Of a stretch of 64,000 nucleotides of DNA, positions 9,144-19,927 are shown in pieces. Location of the stretch: assembly GCA_032821775.1 (NCBI GenBank), contig JAVLRN010000002.1, forward strand, positions 248,001 to 312,000, read 5' to 3'. Every line of letters starts with the position of its first letter. Position 1 is the stretch's first letter. A model generated the notes under the pieces. The model was not told the origin of the DNA. It did no database searches and saw only the letters and a list, made by a program, of their open reading frames with translations. Source of the stretch: Sanguinoderma infundibulare (lineage: Eukaryota > Basidiomycota > Agaricomycetes > Polyporales > Polyporaceae). The position numbers and the translations under genes are program-made.

Positions 9144-12100
9144 GTGCGTGCGTCCCTTGCAAAGGCCACACTCATAAAGCGGCTCTCCAATCGTACGCCT
9201 GGATGCATGAACCTTATATCGCCAGCCACAAAACGGGGAGCCAGCCAGGACCCGCACCTTCCGTCTCCTCTTTGCCCTCCTGGCATCTACTATGCCCCCT
9301 CTCACCCAGGTTCTGTCCCTGCGCTCCCGGTCACCGTCCCTGTGAAGTGCTTCAAAGCCGATTCTTGTCTAGCTCTCGTTGACTGGCTCAGTTTCTCATC
9401 TCCCAGTGGCGCTCCCCGTCCTGTGGCTGTCTCTGTGAGGGTTACGAAGAGCGGGTTCATTGAGGCCGTTGCGCTCGCCACGCCTGACGTTGACGCGGTC
9501 TTCCAAATCACCGTCTCAAGGCATGCGTCTCCGGCCGCCCTCGCGTCTGTCCTACGTCACCCCAACTGCCTCTTCGTCGCGTTCGACATGGCCCGCGTCG
9601 CGCTCTTGCTCCGTCACCAGTTCGGCGTGCACATCCGCGGTGTCAATCTCTCGGCGCTACCGTGCGCGTCGGGAGACCACCACGCATCCGTCAACCTCGC
9701 CCAGGCGCTCCTGGACAGCCCGGTCCACGTGCACGCCATCCACGCTCTGTTTTACCACCACTCAAACAGGGACCTCTGTCTGCGCACGTGGCTCTCTGCA
9801 CAGTGAGTTTCGTGCCTGACCGCTATCGTGTTCTCGTCGTTTCTGACGACAGCACAGCATCGCGTTAAGGAGCATCCCAGACGTCAAGCACGCGCTCAAG
9901 GTCGACACGGAGAACCTCTCTGCCGCTCAGCTCGCATGCCTCTCCCAACTCGTCCTCAACATCGAGCTCCTCGACGCTGCGCGGCCCGCGCGCATCGACA
10001 ACGACTTCGACCACGTCCGGCTGGGCTCGAAAGGCAGCATGACCATGCAGAATGCCCGCTTCAAAACCAAGGTTTGCGGTAGTGGCCAGGTGGGCTCTTA
10101 TTTATATGTATACCTCACGGCGTGTACATCGCCTGACCCGCGGACACAGACCATCGTGTACATCAATGGAGGCAAGGCCAAGGCTCTCGCTCTCGGCATC
10201 AAGGACAAGCAAACAACCCTTCGACTTGTCAAGGGAAAGCTCCCGGACGTGGTCGAGAACGTGTGCGTGGTTGGGCGCGAAGAGCCGACGAGTTCGTCCG
10301 ACGCGTCCTTCAAGGCAGCACGCAACTGGACGATTCGCTGTTTGTCCGGATGCTGTGGTTTCCGCCGCGCAAGCACAAGAGTGGCGGATGGACGAAAATG
10401 GTCACCGCAGTCGAGGAAGACGTGTCGGTAATGACGCCATCGTTTCGGAAGTTGAACCCCTCTCAGCAGACGGTGGTACGTGCCATGTTCCGAGGGACAG
10501 GCGAGTCCTTGGTTGTCGTGCATGGTGCGTTGTCCGCGTTTTGGCAGCGTTCGACACTTTTATCATACAATCGGGCGAATCGTACAGGGCCTCCTGGAAC
10601 GGGAAAGACGACCGCGATCGCCGCGGCGCTCGAGCACTGGGAGAAGAACCGGGAGCGAGCATGGGTCGTCGCGCACTCGAACGTCGGGGTAAAGAACGTC
10701 GCGGAGAGCCTCGTCAAGCGCGGCATTGACTTCAAGATCATCGTCTCTCACGACTTCTACTATGAATGGTTAGTCGCCCTTGCTTGCTTCCATTGCGCGC
10801 ATGCGGGTGCGTGTGAGCTATGAGTTCTGATCTCTGCGAACAGGCATGAGCACCACTACGTCGACATCTCCGACCACCTGATCCAGTTGGACAAGTTGTT
10901 CAACGCGCTCAGGCCTGTGGGGGACGTCATCGGGACGTCTAAGATCATGCTCTGCACACTCTCGATGCTGTCAGTGTCGAATATGCAAAACCGTGGCGTG
11001 TTTCAGCACGTCCCGGTGGAGAGGCTGATCGTGGACGAGGCGTCCCAAATCGACACGTTCGAGTTTATGGTGAGCATAAACCGTCCATGCGAGGATCTGA
11101 TGATTATGATGTCGAACGAAATTTGCAATTTGTAGCATCTTTTCCACAAGTTCACAAAGCTCAGCAAGGTGTGCATGTTCGGTGATCCGAAGCAGCGTAC
11201 GTCGCGTTTTTGTGTGTGCATTGTGTAGTTCAACTGGGCGGCTCACTGGGTCCTTGTTTCGGCAGTGCCGCCCTTCGGAAAGGAGACGGCACCGAAGATG
11301 AAGACGATCTTCGATTTCGCGCACTTCCACGCATCGTCGTACTTTCTCGACACCCAATGCAAGTCTCCGTCGTCTGTGCTTCTTTTGCACTAACTGTATG
11401 CTGAGTATATGCGTGGCGACAGATCGTATGCCAGTCCCGCTCGGGGACTTCATATCCAAGAACGTCTACGACTTGAAGCTGCAGTCCGCGCATGTGGTCA
11501 ACTCGCACGCCTGCGTCAAACTCGTCGACGTCCGGAAAGGAACCGAAGAGGCCGCGGGATCCAGCTGGAAGGTGCGTCGGTCGTCGTCCGATCCCCTCCA
11601 TGCTTTTCTCGAGACCTAACCGTACTCCGCACCCGCGCAAAAGAACATGGAGGAGGTGCACACGATCGTGAACCTCGTCAGGAAGTACTACAAGGATGAG
11701 GCAAAGTTCTGCATCATCACGCCGTACGACGGACAGCGGGCCGCGATCGTCGCCGCGCTCAAAGCCGCAAACCTGCCTTCCACTAACGTCTACAACGTGG
11801 ACAGCTACCAAGGTACATACGACCATTTCCCCTTTACCTTACCTGCACTCCGCAACTTCAGTTCTTCGTGAGGGAGGGCGTGCACGCTGACTCGCTCTCC
11901 ATTCCGGCACAGGGCACGAGGCGCCGTACGTGCTCATCTCCGTCGTGCGCACGTCCGCGCCCGGGTTCCTCAAGTCGCTCAACCGGATGAACGTGATGCT
12001 GACGCGGTGCCAGGCCGGCATGGTCCTCGTCACGAACCACGCGTTCCTCCGCGGGCCTGCGCGCAAGACGCTCCTGGGGAAGCTCGCGGAACACTGGGAG

Positions 12101-12202
12101 GCTGCGGGTGGTGGTGCTGATGGTGATGGGGCTTGGATCGATGCGATGAAGGTCGCGGACGGCAAGGCGAGCTTGCCGGGTGCGGCGTGGCGGTCCCCGT
12201 AG
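9144..12202 (+). CDS. SF1 superfamily (UPF1/DNA2-like) helicase with exonuclease-like N-terminus
   Basis: A multi-exon gene. The N-terminal part (9144-9806 onward) resembles the degenerate 3'-5' exonuclease-like domain common in polypore paralogues (C-L-F-V-A-F-D-M-A-R-V-A-L-L). Helicase motifs follow in order: Q motif L-N-P-S-Q-Q-T-V-V, Walker A G-P-P-G-T-G-K-T-T (10588), motif II D-E-A-S-Q, motif III G-D-P-K-Q, motif IV Y-R-M-P, motif V S-Y-Q-G-H-E and motif VI N-V-M-L-T-R. About eight introns of 50-75 nt separate them; the last exon ends at 12202. These enzymes are ATP-driven nucleic-acid unwinding enzymes. Near 10283 the upstream exon frame (V-G-R-E-E-P) and the downstream frame (D-E-F-V-R-R-V-L-Q-G) differ by one base, so this copy may be frameshifted. 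The start codon is provisional (ATG 9144 or 9207). Confidence 0.8.
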
Positions 12203-12475
12203 TACCAAGTTCCGAGTGCGCATTTGCGAAGGGGATGATCGTGCATGTCGAAACCTGTTGGGGGTTTAGAGTCCGTCGCTGCTATTCAAGTTCCGAGTTG
12301 GTGTTCGTGTGCGGAGAGTTATTAGTCGCGAAATAAGATCGACGGTTTGTTGTGAACGAACGCCTCGATGTCCATCCGGAATGGTTTTTAATCATAGTAT
12401 AATACAGGTTGGTAGTACAATCTGCATGTAAGGAAGTTTGGTGAACAAAGACAACACGAAGGGAAGTTAAGACGC

Positions 12476-13551
12476 TCATTCTGGATCGATCATATCCCGT
12501 ACATTACGACCAACGACAGTCCCATCATTTGACCCAGACCACAACATGTGTCCGTTCAGAGAGAACGCGAGACGTCTGACCTCATCCGTATGCTCGCAAA
12601 ACGTCGCCACCCGCCCTCCATCGATAACCCTCCACAGCTTCACCGTCGTGTCCCTCGACCCCGATGCAACATACTTGCCGCACGGAGAGAAGCACCCCGT
12701 CCACACACGGGCGCTGTGTCCCTCGAGCGAGACCAACATTGTCCCCGTGCGCACGTCCCAGACCTTCAACGTTTTGTCATCCGAGGCTGACAGCAGCAGC
12801 CGACTGTCCGATGAGAAGGCCAGGTGTCGTACAGTAGCCTCATGCCCCCAAAGGATACAGCGCTCCTCTCCCGTCTTCACATCCCAGACAGTCACCGCTA
12901 CCGGCACAGTGGCTGTGCCCCGAGAGCTATCTGAGGCTGCGGAGGTGGCGAGGGCAAGGTGTGTGCTGGTGGGGTCAAATGCGGCCGCCATCGAGCCGAC
13001 ACCGGCGGAAACGGATGTCTTCACCTCACGAGCAGTGGTAACGTCCCAGAGACAAAATCGAGATTCATCATCACGGTTATCACCAATTGCAAGCCATCGA
13101 AAGTCCGGGGAAACGCAGAATGCCGGATTCCAACCCCTGCCACTCCGATGGAGGTTGTGGAGCTCCTGAAAGGTGCGCGCGTCCCAGAATCGAGTGCCGG
13201 TGGCATAATCCCAGGACATGATCAAGGCTCCATCGCGAGACCACCCGCATCTTCCGACCGTCTCGCCTGTGTTGAGTGTCGCGATTCGAGGTGGTGAACT
13301 CAAACTTGCCTGAGTCAGATCCCAGATGGCGACCTCACCACTGTCGTCACCTGCGGATGCAAGGTGCCGACTGTCAGGCGAGAATGCGAGATCACGGACG
13401 GGTGCGGAGTGAGCAATCCATTCGTGGATGATGCATGCGTCGTTTGGGTCCCACAGAATGATGGTGTAGTCATAAGACCCAGTCGCTACCCAGCGACCGT
13501 CCGCAGAAATGACGAGGGCGGAGACGCCGTCGTCGTGGCCCGGTTTACCCG
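12476..13551 (-). CDS. WD40-repeat protein (eight repeats), possibly the 3' part of an F-box/WD40 gene
   Basis: The minus frame is open from 13551 to 12476. Eight WD40 units are visible, each ending in W-D or a variant: I-I-L-W-D, V-A-I-W-D, T-R-F-W-D, F-C-L-W-D, V-T-V-W-D, L-K-V-W-D, V-K-L-W-R and a decayed last unit. Eight units could form one beta-propeller, which usually acts as a protein-interaction platform. No good ATG precedes the first repeat; it is preceded by a splice acceptor (ttag, 13555-13552). A consensus donor GTACGT at 13603 in the last exon of the upstream F-box gene joins to it in frame with a 52-nt intron, so the two may be one gene. Otherwise the first ATG lies at 13303. 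Confidence 0.75.
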
Positions 13552-13595
13552 CTAAACAGCCGGTCAGCCTTCACAATGATTGATTGGGCTGTGGA

Positions 13596-14738
13596 CTACG
13601 TACATGATGGGAAGGCGAATGCATCCGGTTGATGTTCGCGGAACTTTGGAAAGCATCTTGCGAAAAGTTCCGGCCACGAGTGATCCTTGCGAACCTTCAG
13701 GGGTGATAGCGAAAAGGTCAGGTTTGACCGGGGAAGGCTGAAGAGGAGCTGCTCCAGCTCAGGCAACAGCGTAGGATCTAAGGATACTAGGGCATGGTAT
13801 ACCCGCCCAATATTTACCCCCACGACAAAGTCCACCGTGACTGTGATTGAGCCGTTAGACCGTTCGAGGGGCTTTAGGATCTGTATGCTGTGCTGGATCG
13901 CGGCGGTAGCTGCCATCGCCACTCGCAGCTTAATGGAGCGCAGGCTCGTCAATTGCGAGATGTCGGGAATGTCTACGAAGTCCAATGTCAATGACAATAT
14001 CATTGTGATGACGGACTCAACTAGCAACACGCACCGCTATTGGTTCCGATAACGAAGCTGAGCTCCGTAACAGTAGAGCGAGTCAATTCAGATAGTAGCA
14101 TGACCAATGTCTCCGGCGGTCCGTCAACCTTCAATTTCCAATACATGCTGCATTAAGTGCTAGCAAACGGGCTGAAAATTGACGGCACTCACATCTACTG
14201 TCCTCAATTTCAGCTGTCGAGGCAGACGTTCCTTCCATAGAGCCAAACTTGCATTGTTGTCCTTCGATGCAACATTCACAGACTCGCAAACCAAGTGGTG
14301 TATGTTGGGGAACGCTGAGAGTACTCTGCAGAAAGCGGATAGCGAGGGAAATCTCGCGTTCTGGATGCTCAGCGTCCGAATATTGACACCGAAGTGCTTG
14401 CAGCACCGGAGTGTGGAAGGGTGAAATAGCATGGTTTCGCCCAGAGACTTAAAGGCCAGCGCGGAGATCTGGGGGAGAATGACAAGCAAAGAGGGAGCGA
14501 GGATCCGAGGAGATATTGTTATAGAGCGCACGAAGGGCCGGAGGTCTGGTTTGGCTTTCATGATGTTGCAAAAGAGCCAGAACTGGTCCCTTGTTTTGAG
14601 TTCAACATCTGTGAAGAGGACGATGATGCTGCGGGGATGGAGTTGCTTGCATGCGAGGGCGAAACTGCACAATGCAGCTGCATCGTCGGAATGCTCGATG
14701 ACCCGCTCGATGACTTCCCAGGGGAGTTTGAGAGACAT
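13596..14738 (-). CDS. F-box protein with leucine-rich region
   Basis: Exon 1 starts at 14738 with an F-box (L-P-W-E-V-I-E-R-V-I-E-H-S-D-D, then C-K-Q-L-H-P-R-S) and continues with leucine-rich strands to L-K-L-R-T-V-D. A 64-nt intron joins in phase 0 to D-G-P-P-E-T-L-V-M-L-L-S-E-L-T-R-S. A second intron (phase 1) leads to I-P-D-I-S-Q-L-T-S-L-R-S-I-K-L and S-W-P-E-L-F-A-R-C-F-P-K-F. Read straight, the frame stops at 13596; with the GTACGT donor at 13603 it splices into the WD40 frame. Members of this polypore family normally end near this point, so the fusion is an inference. The expected role is substrate recognition in an SCF ubiquitin ligase. Confidence 0.75.
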
Positions 14739-14954
14739 GACGGATGCGAGGAAGACGCCAAGAAAGCTCGGGTGGGTTGGGATCGGTAGACGAGGGGCAG
14801 GGCGGGGAGAGCGAGGTGGGCGAGATGTGGTGGGGGTGGGCGTATGTGGATGAGATCGATGAGAGTCCGCAATGACTCCGCATGCCGGCAGTTATTAATA
14901 AATGGAGACGGTACACGGTACAAGCGCGCGTTTGCCTGGCACTGGACCACATGC

Positions 14955-15168
14955 ACGCAAGAACAAACTTACTTGAATCAAATCCCGATACACTGACAAA
15001 CCCCTTCAAGGCAATGCGTCTGTCATCTGCCACGAGGTTAGACTCGCGATCGGAGCAGAGCAGAGCGTACTCGTCTTGCGACGACGAGACCCAAAGGAGA
15101 GTGAGTTCAAGCAGGCCACTCCTCCATTTCGGTACCCTGAGAGAAGCTGTTCTTAGCGGCTTGGCCAT
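14955..15168 (-). CDS. Short unidentified reading frame
   Basis: A minus frame begins at ATG 15168 with a hydrophobic/aromatic pattern (L-E-L-T-L-L-W-V, E-Y-A-L-L-C-S-D-R-E-S-N-L-V-A-D) that looks coding. It degrades downstream of about 14955 into low-complexity sequence upstream of the F-box gene. The family is not recognised. It could be a single exon of a lost gene. Confidence 0.25.
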
Positions 15169-15170
15169 GA

Positions 15171-15486
15171 TCAGTCAGTAATTGAAGGCTTCATCGCCTC
15201 CCAGTGCTTGTGGGACGATTGTTGCGTGCCACGATCTACCTTTGCATTTTTGCCCTCGCCAACATCTAAACGTATGGTGGCACTGCAGCCGTGAAAGCCG
15301 TGTACGCATGTATCTGGTCCGCCCAGATTTAAGCTTTCCATGTAGACGAAAGGGGTGTCAAGGCGGTGCATGGGCGTTGTGGGGAAGCGTGGAGGACCTA
15401 AGAATAGGACGCGTACTCAGGCACATTTGAGCTGAACACGCACAGGATGCATCGAACCTATCAATGAACCCAACGTAAACCTAATA
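15171..15486. other. No gene seen; flank of the LTR element
   Basis: Short frames only. The sequence next to 15486 is the 3' flank of the LTR element read on the minus strand. Confidence 0.3.
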
Positions 15487-15730
15487 TGTGTGGTAAAAAT
15501 GGGGCACGCGGGAGGGAAGCGAGCGGGGGAAAAGACAGTCGCGCTTGAACACTGATGCAAACGCGTAAGGAACAGCGTGTCACGAGCAGGTCTAAATACA
15601 TGAGCAAACAAGACTACAATATGTACGAGACAGGCGCAGGACATAAGATGAGATATAAGACAAGGAATAAGGCATCTAAAACTTACGAGCACAACGCGAG
15701 CTCGCTGACATAATCACAATGTTCAATACA
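15487..15730 (-). repeat. 3' LTR of the copia-type element
   Basis: Read on the minus strand this 244-bp repeat begins TGTATTGAAC directly after a purine tract and ends ACCACACA, giving the usual TG...CA ends. Positions 15487-15670 align without gaps to 19928-20111. Confidence 0.75.
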
Positions 15731-15860
15731 CCCCCTCAAGCGAGCAGAGTGTGAGTAGTAAGGTGGAAGGGATGGGGATGGGGATGAAAGGAACAGACAG
15801 AAAACATACGGAAAGTGGCCATGGGTGTGTTGTAGTGCACCCCCTGAATCCTCCAACTCT

Positions 15861-16283
15861 TCACCAAGCTTCATTTGCGAGCTCCTTCTTCGGCTGGGGG
15901 CAGTCGCGCTGGTAGTGGCCCTTCTTGCCACATGTGAAGCACGTAATGCGCTCGATTGGGGTGCAGGGCTTCATAGCGGTGGCGAGCGCAACATCAGGGG
16001 TGGCAGCCATGGTAACTGGGGCAGTGATGGGCGTGGCAGTGAGTTGACGTGCTTCCTCATTAAGAAGACGGGTGACGACGTTTTCGAGCATGAGATCATC
16101 GGGCGGGGTAGAGTCAAGGGTGATGATGAGCTGGGAGTATGAGTTGGGAAGGCCATTTATGAGAACCAGGATGCGGTCCTCCTCGGTGACAGGGGCACCA
16201 ATCTCCTCGAGGCGGAAGGCGGCGCGACAGACGTTGGCGATCCAGGCGGTCATTGGCTGGTCAGGGCGCTTGGCCATGTGCCA
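15861..16283 (-). CDS. Copia gag, C-terminal half with zinc knuckle
   Basis: The minus frame contains M-T-A-W-I-A-N-V and L-I-N-G-L-P-N-S-Y-S-Q-L-I, as in the UBN2-type gag of Ty1/copia elements, and ends with a CCHC zinc knuckle (C-F-T-C-G-K-K-G-H-Y-Q-R-D-C, spacing C-X2-C-X4-H-X4-C) that would bind element RNA. The N-terminal half is about 2.7 kb away beyond an insertion. The protein ends with an ordinary stop at 15861, with no pol frame after it. Confidence 0.8.
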   Translation of the reverse strand, partial: WHMAKRPDQPMTAWIANVCRAAFRLEEIGAPVTEEDRILVLINGLPNSYSQLIITLDSTPPDDLMLENVVTRLLNEEARQLTATPITAPVTMAATPDVALATAMKPCTPIERITCFTCGKKGHYQRDCPQPKKELANEAW

Positions 16284-16512
16284 GAGACATCAGGAAAAAC
16301 ATCCCAAGCTAATTCAATGCATTTAGTAAAAATATGATCTAATGGAGCTACTATGAATCTAATTGGGTCTAATTTGATATAATTAGTACTAATATTGTCC
16401 TAACATGCAGGGACATCTTTACAATTATAATAATATGCACTATCGGAAACAGCAGTTGTAGTACTCAGCACTACTTTTGTGCTACTTGAGGAAGTTTGAT
16501 CACCCCTCAGCC

Positions 16513-17220
16513 TCAGCTTATCCATTTGGATGCAAACATTATATATTTCATGTACATACTACAGCCTGACAATACAGATTGTAAAGACACAAGAAGAAGA
16601 ACAAGAGGAAATGGGGATGTCGTGGAGGAAAGGAGAGGGGTGTAACACCCGTGGGTGGCGTAGCATGCAATGAGCGAAGACATGGGAGGTGGGGGAAGAG
16701 AAGTGGGCTCCTCGTCGGCAAACGGCGCGAGCCCCCACTCGCCGTACGCCGCAGTGTCGATGGCGTTTGGCTGCGGCATCGCTTCGAACTGCACTTGGCC
16801 TAGCTCGACGGGTGGGATCGACCCGAGGTTGAAGTCTTCCGGCATGAGGCCCTCCATGTTCGCCCAGAGGGTCTCCGAAGGCCAGAACACGAACGGTATC
16901 TCACTCACCTCGTTGTCGGCTTCGTGGCCCTCCGAGACGTCCTCCTATGGAACGGAGAGCTGCATCATCAGGAGCACGTCGGCGGGCGTGAAGGGACCAC
17001 TATGCGAGGACGCGGGCGAGCAGAGCATTGGTGGGTACGAATCCGCTGGGGACACGAGGCTGGAAACGATGGCATCAGATGGTGACATGAGTCCTTGCAG
17101 GGACATCGTGCTCACGTCGTGCGACGGAATGCTGAGCGCATGAAGGAGAGGACCACTTACCATCCCGGCGCCCTCGGGAACCTGGTACAAGCCTGGGTAA
17201 ACGTCGTTGGGCTGATACAA
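16513..17220 (-). pseudogene. Captured gene-like fragment inside element A
   Basis: A minus frame runs from 17220 (Y-P-G-L-Y-Q-V-P-E-G-A-G-M) through a single in-frame TAG near 16945 into E-I-P-F-V-F-W-P-S-E-T-L-W and F-N-L-G-S-I-P-P-V-E-L-G-Q. The Pro/Ser-rich, acidic composition resembles a transcription-factor C-terminus, but I cannot name the family. The surrounding element and the stop indicate a captured, non-functional fragment. Confidence 0.4.
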
Positions 17221-17413
17221 GACCGATCGCGATCAGTAGTCCATCCTCACCGCAGCACATTGACAACGCGCGAACTCACCTGGAGAGTGCTGTCGAAAGC
17301 GGAAGGTAGTTGACGCGATGTGAGAGGGGAGCAGCTGCAGTGGGGAGACGACACAGGACAGACTGCGGGAGCTTCTGAAGACGGTTGGACGAGGATGGCG
17401 ACAGGGCGAGTGG

Positions 17414-17545
17414 GAAGAGAGACGAGGAGAGTCGGAAGTCTTAGACGCTCGATTTGGTGGCGCCACAGGCGACGTGCCACCGAACCGAGCGTCAAGACTT
17501 TGGATTCTCCTCCCACTTGCCACGTCGTCTCTCTCCTCTTGAGCA
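17414..17545. repeat. Large imperfect palindrome (foldback) in element A
   Basis: The core arms 17436-17463 (aagtcttagacgctcgattt...) and 17474-17500 (...cgaaccgagcgtcaagactt) are inverted repeats around a short loop; the arms extend less perfectly outward (GTGGGAAGAGAG against CTCCTCCCAC). A related palindrome lies at 22109-22145 in element B. Confidence 0.55.
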
Positions 17546-17682
17546 CATCCCTCGTCACCACGCCAGAGGCATCCCAGCTCACCCTCCAGCTCGCCCCCCA
17601 GGCATCCCCCCCGCCCCAGCAACCCTTCCTCTTGTACCACCACCACTACCACCAGATGCTACTCCCACCTCGGACCCCTCCG

Positions 17683-18640
17683 ACATGACGTCCCAGCCCT
17701 CCCCTTGTGAATCACAGTCGTCCAACCAGGACGACGCCTCCCCAACAAACTCAGATGGCGCGCCACAGCAGCAACCGGCGGAGCCACAAGCTACCCTGCC
17801 CACAAAGCTCTACGCGTATGTCCGCCCGACGCATCTCTTCCTCGCGCCGTCGTGCTAATGACGTGTTCAGCCTCCTCGAGCGGCCAGAGAACCACCACAG
17901 GGTGCCGCGAACCCGAGGCTGCTCACGTCCGAGGACAGACGTGGCGAGCCTGATCGAGGAGATCATCGTGGACGTCGTCGAGTAGACGATGCGCGCCCGC
18001 GGCGACGGCCTGGTGTCCATGATGAACCAGCCGCTCGAGGTGCGCATCGAGCAGCTCGTGAAGCAGGTGAGCTTCATCCTCCCTCTCCCTCTCAAGCTCT
18101 CTGCTTCTTTCCCCTTCACCTTCCAGTGACGACAATGCTCCCCACCCCCACGGCCATCGTGCCGTCCACCATGCACAGCATCTCGCACGCCACCATTCAA
18201 CTTCTCCCAGACGCGACGATCACCTCGGGGTTTTGTCGCAGCATGTCTGGGCGCGTGCGTCCTCCACGCTTGTTGGCCACGGCGTCATGGTCCTCGGCCA
18301 GACCACGTCTCCTCCTGGGCCGCTGGTCGCCCCTGGCCAGTTGCAGACGTACCAAACGCACATCTTCACCCCCTCTGTCACTGGTGCGCCCATCAAGAAG
18401 TCCAAGATAGGTGTGGCAGGCTCGCTCAGTGGCAATGGGAGTGTACTGACTTTGGGTGCGCCCGAGATCATTGCTCCTGATCTGATAAGCGTACATGCTG
18501 ACATCCCCATCACGTCCTACAGGAAGCATCCTCTCTGGTCCCTCTGCGATCGGCACTGATGGCTACCTCCTTCAGGTGTATGAGTTCTCCACCCTCACTG
18601 GCACCCTTGCCTGTAGCTACAGCCATGTATTAGTTATGTT
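17683..18640 (+). other. Fragments of a possible captured multi-exon gene, unidentified
   Basis: Plus-strand blocks that look like exons with GT-AG borders: an ATG frame from 17685 ending L-P-T-K-L-Y-A before a donor at about 17818, then L-L-E-R-P-E-N-H-H after an acceptor at about 17871, then S-M-M-N-Q-P-L-E-V-R-I-E-Q-L-V-K-Q before a donor at about 18067, and a Gly/Ser/Thr-rich frame 18233-18559 (Q-T-T-S-P-P-G-P-L-V-A-P-G-Q-L). The parts do not read through as one protein and no family is certain. Confidence 0.3.
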
Positions 18641-18944
18641 TAATATACACTTTTCATATCTATCTTCTATGTTGTGTGCACAAGTTCTGGACAGCCCAGC
18701 AAGTCTCTGAGATACTGAACCTGTAGTCCTGCATTAGGAAGGATTAGGGGTAAATTAGCACTATTGTAGGGAAGGATTAGGATAAAGTAGCACTACTGTA
18801 GCCATTTTATCTCTAACAAAAAAGGGGACCTCCCTAACCTTAGGGAGCAGTTAGGCTAATGTTCCCTAACTCACTATTGCTTCTTATTTAGAATTAATTC
18901 CTACTTTTTAGTTGTATTTCCACCAAATTAGCCTGGGGAGGTTT

Positions 18945-19238
18945 TTCCAGAGGAGTGCAGCGGTGAGCGACGCAGGTGCCAAAGCTGCAGGCGAGGTGAA
19001 CTCGGCGGAGCTCGGACCAGGCCTCGTGTGCGTTGTGGCCATGGATGTGGGCATACTGCGAGGGCTTGACGTTGAGGATGAGCTTGGCGTGGGCTTCGGT
19101 GATCTTGGCGTGCCAAGCGTGAACAGCCTTCATGCTGTAAGAGCCGGTGGGACGCATGTCGGCGGTAGGGGAGCATGTGGCCTCCCAGAGTCCCTTGCGG
19201 ACAAGGATAGCTTCCATTCCGATGGCCCATTCGGGGTA
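18945..19238 (-). CDS. Copia gag, N-terminal half
   Basis: The minus frame reads E-W-A-I-G-M-E-A-I-L-V-R-K-G-L-W-E and then H-N-A-H-E-A-W-S-E-L-R-R-V-H, the usual N-terminal gag pattern of fungal copia elements. It runs into the end of element A (K-P-P-Q-A-N is TIR sequence). Joined conceptually to the half at 16283-15861, it gives an ordinary gag. The interrupted gene cannot make full gag. Confidence 0.7.
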
Positions 19239-19239
19239 C

Positions 19240-19927
19240 AGTACACTATTTCATAATGCATATGGTCCGTCCCCATATTTTCGTATGCATTATGAGGTCT
19301 TATGCAGGATGGGATGGGTCACGTGGCGCAAGATCCCTTTAGCGCCTGTGGTCCGAGACTTCCCACACCCATGATCTGTTCGAAGGCGGTGAATAATCAC
19401 TTCCGCCCTATGGGACAGAGTTTTGAGGCTTCCCAGATGGCATCAACGAGGCTTTCGGATGCCAGGATGAGCTGGTGAAGGACCGTGGTTAAGGTGGAAT
19501 GGCGTGGGATGCCTGAGAAATTCACCTCCCACACCACTTTTATAGCTTGGCGCCCGCCCCAATAACTATATATGGCAGATCCCATAGTGCATACTGGCCA
19601 AAAGTTTATGCATTATGCATCAATAGATTTCATGCATAAGTTCCCGCATACGGAGTTGGTCCCCGCCAAAAGTTATACATTATCAGCACTTATGCATTAT
19701 GAGCTCTTGCATTATGAGATAGTGTACTGTAGTTGGCATCAGAGAGTTTCGTGATGTGTGATGTGGACATCACGGGTACGGAGGTTGTCGGTTACATGGG
19801 GTCATCATCGTCATCATCATGCGGTCACGGTCGTCATCACAGTGGCTTCACGTGCCACCAGTATTGTCGGGTCGTCGAGGTCGTCGTCGGTCGGGCACGA
19901 ATTATCCTTTGGCAGAGGAGACGCGTT
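19240..19927. other. Leader region of the copia-type element
   Basis: Lies between the 5' LTR and gag on the minus strand. No reading frame of note. It contains repeated GCATTATG-type motifs (near 19256, 19284, 19610, 19691 and 19706) and a TCATCATCG run near 19803. Confidence 0.4.

Larger units (their letters stand above)
16284..18955. mobile_element. TIR element A, inserted in copia gag
   Basis: The left end (16284 onward) reads CATCAGGAAAAACATCCCAA and the right end, reversed, CCTCTGGAAAAACCTCCCCA, each followed by GCTAAT-type sequence: imperfect terminal inverted repeats. Both ends are AT-rich with many CTAAT/TTAG and GTAGCACTAC motifs. The element splits gag exactly between its N- and C-terminal halves. 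About 320 bp of the right end (18640-18955) is an inverted copy of the left end of element B (20112-20430). The interior holds gene-like fragments but no recognisable transposase, so it is non-autonomous. The target duplication is unclear. Confidence 0.6.
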
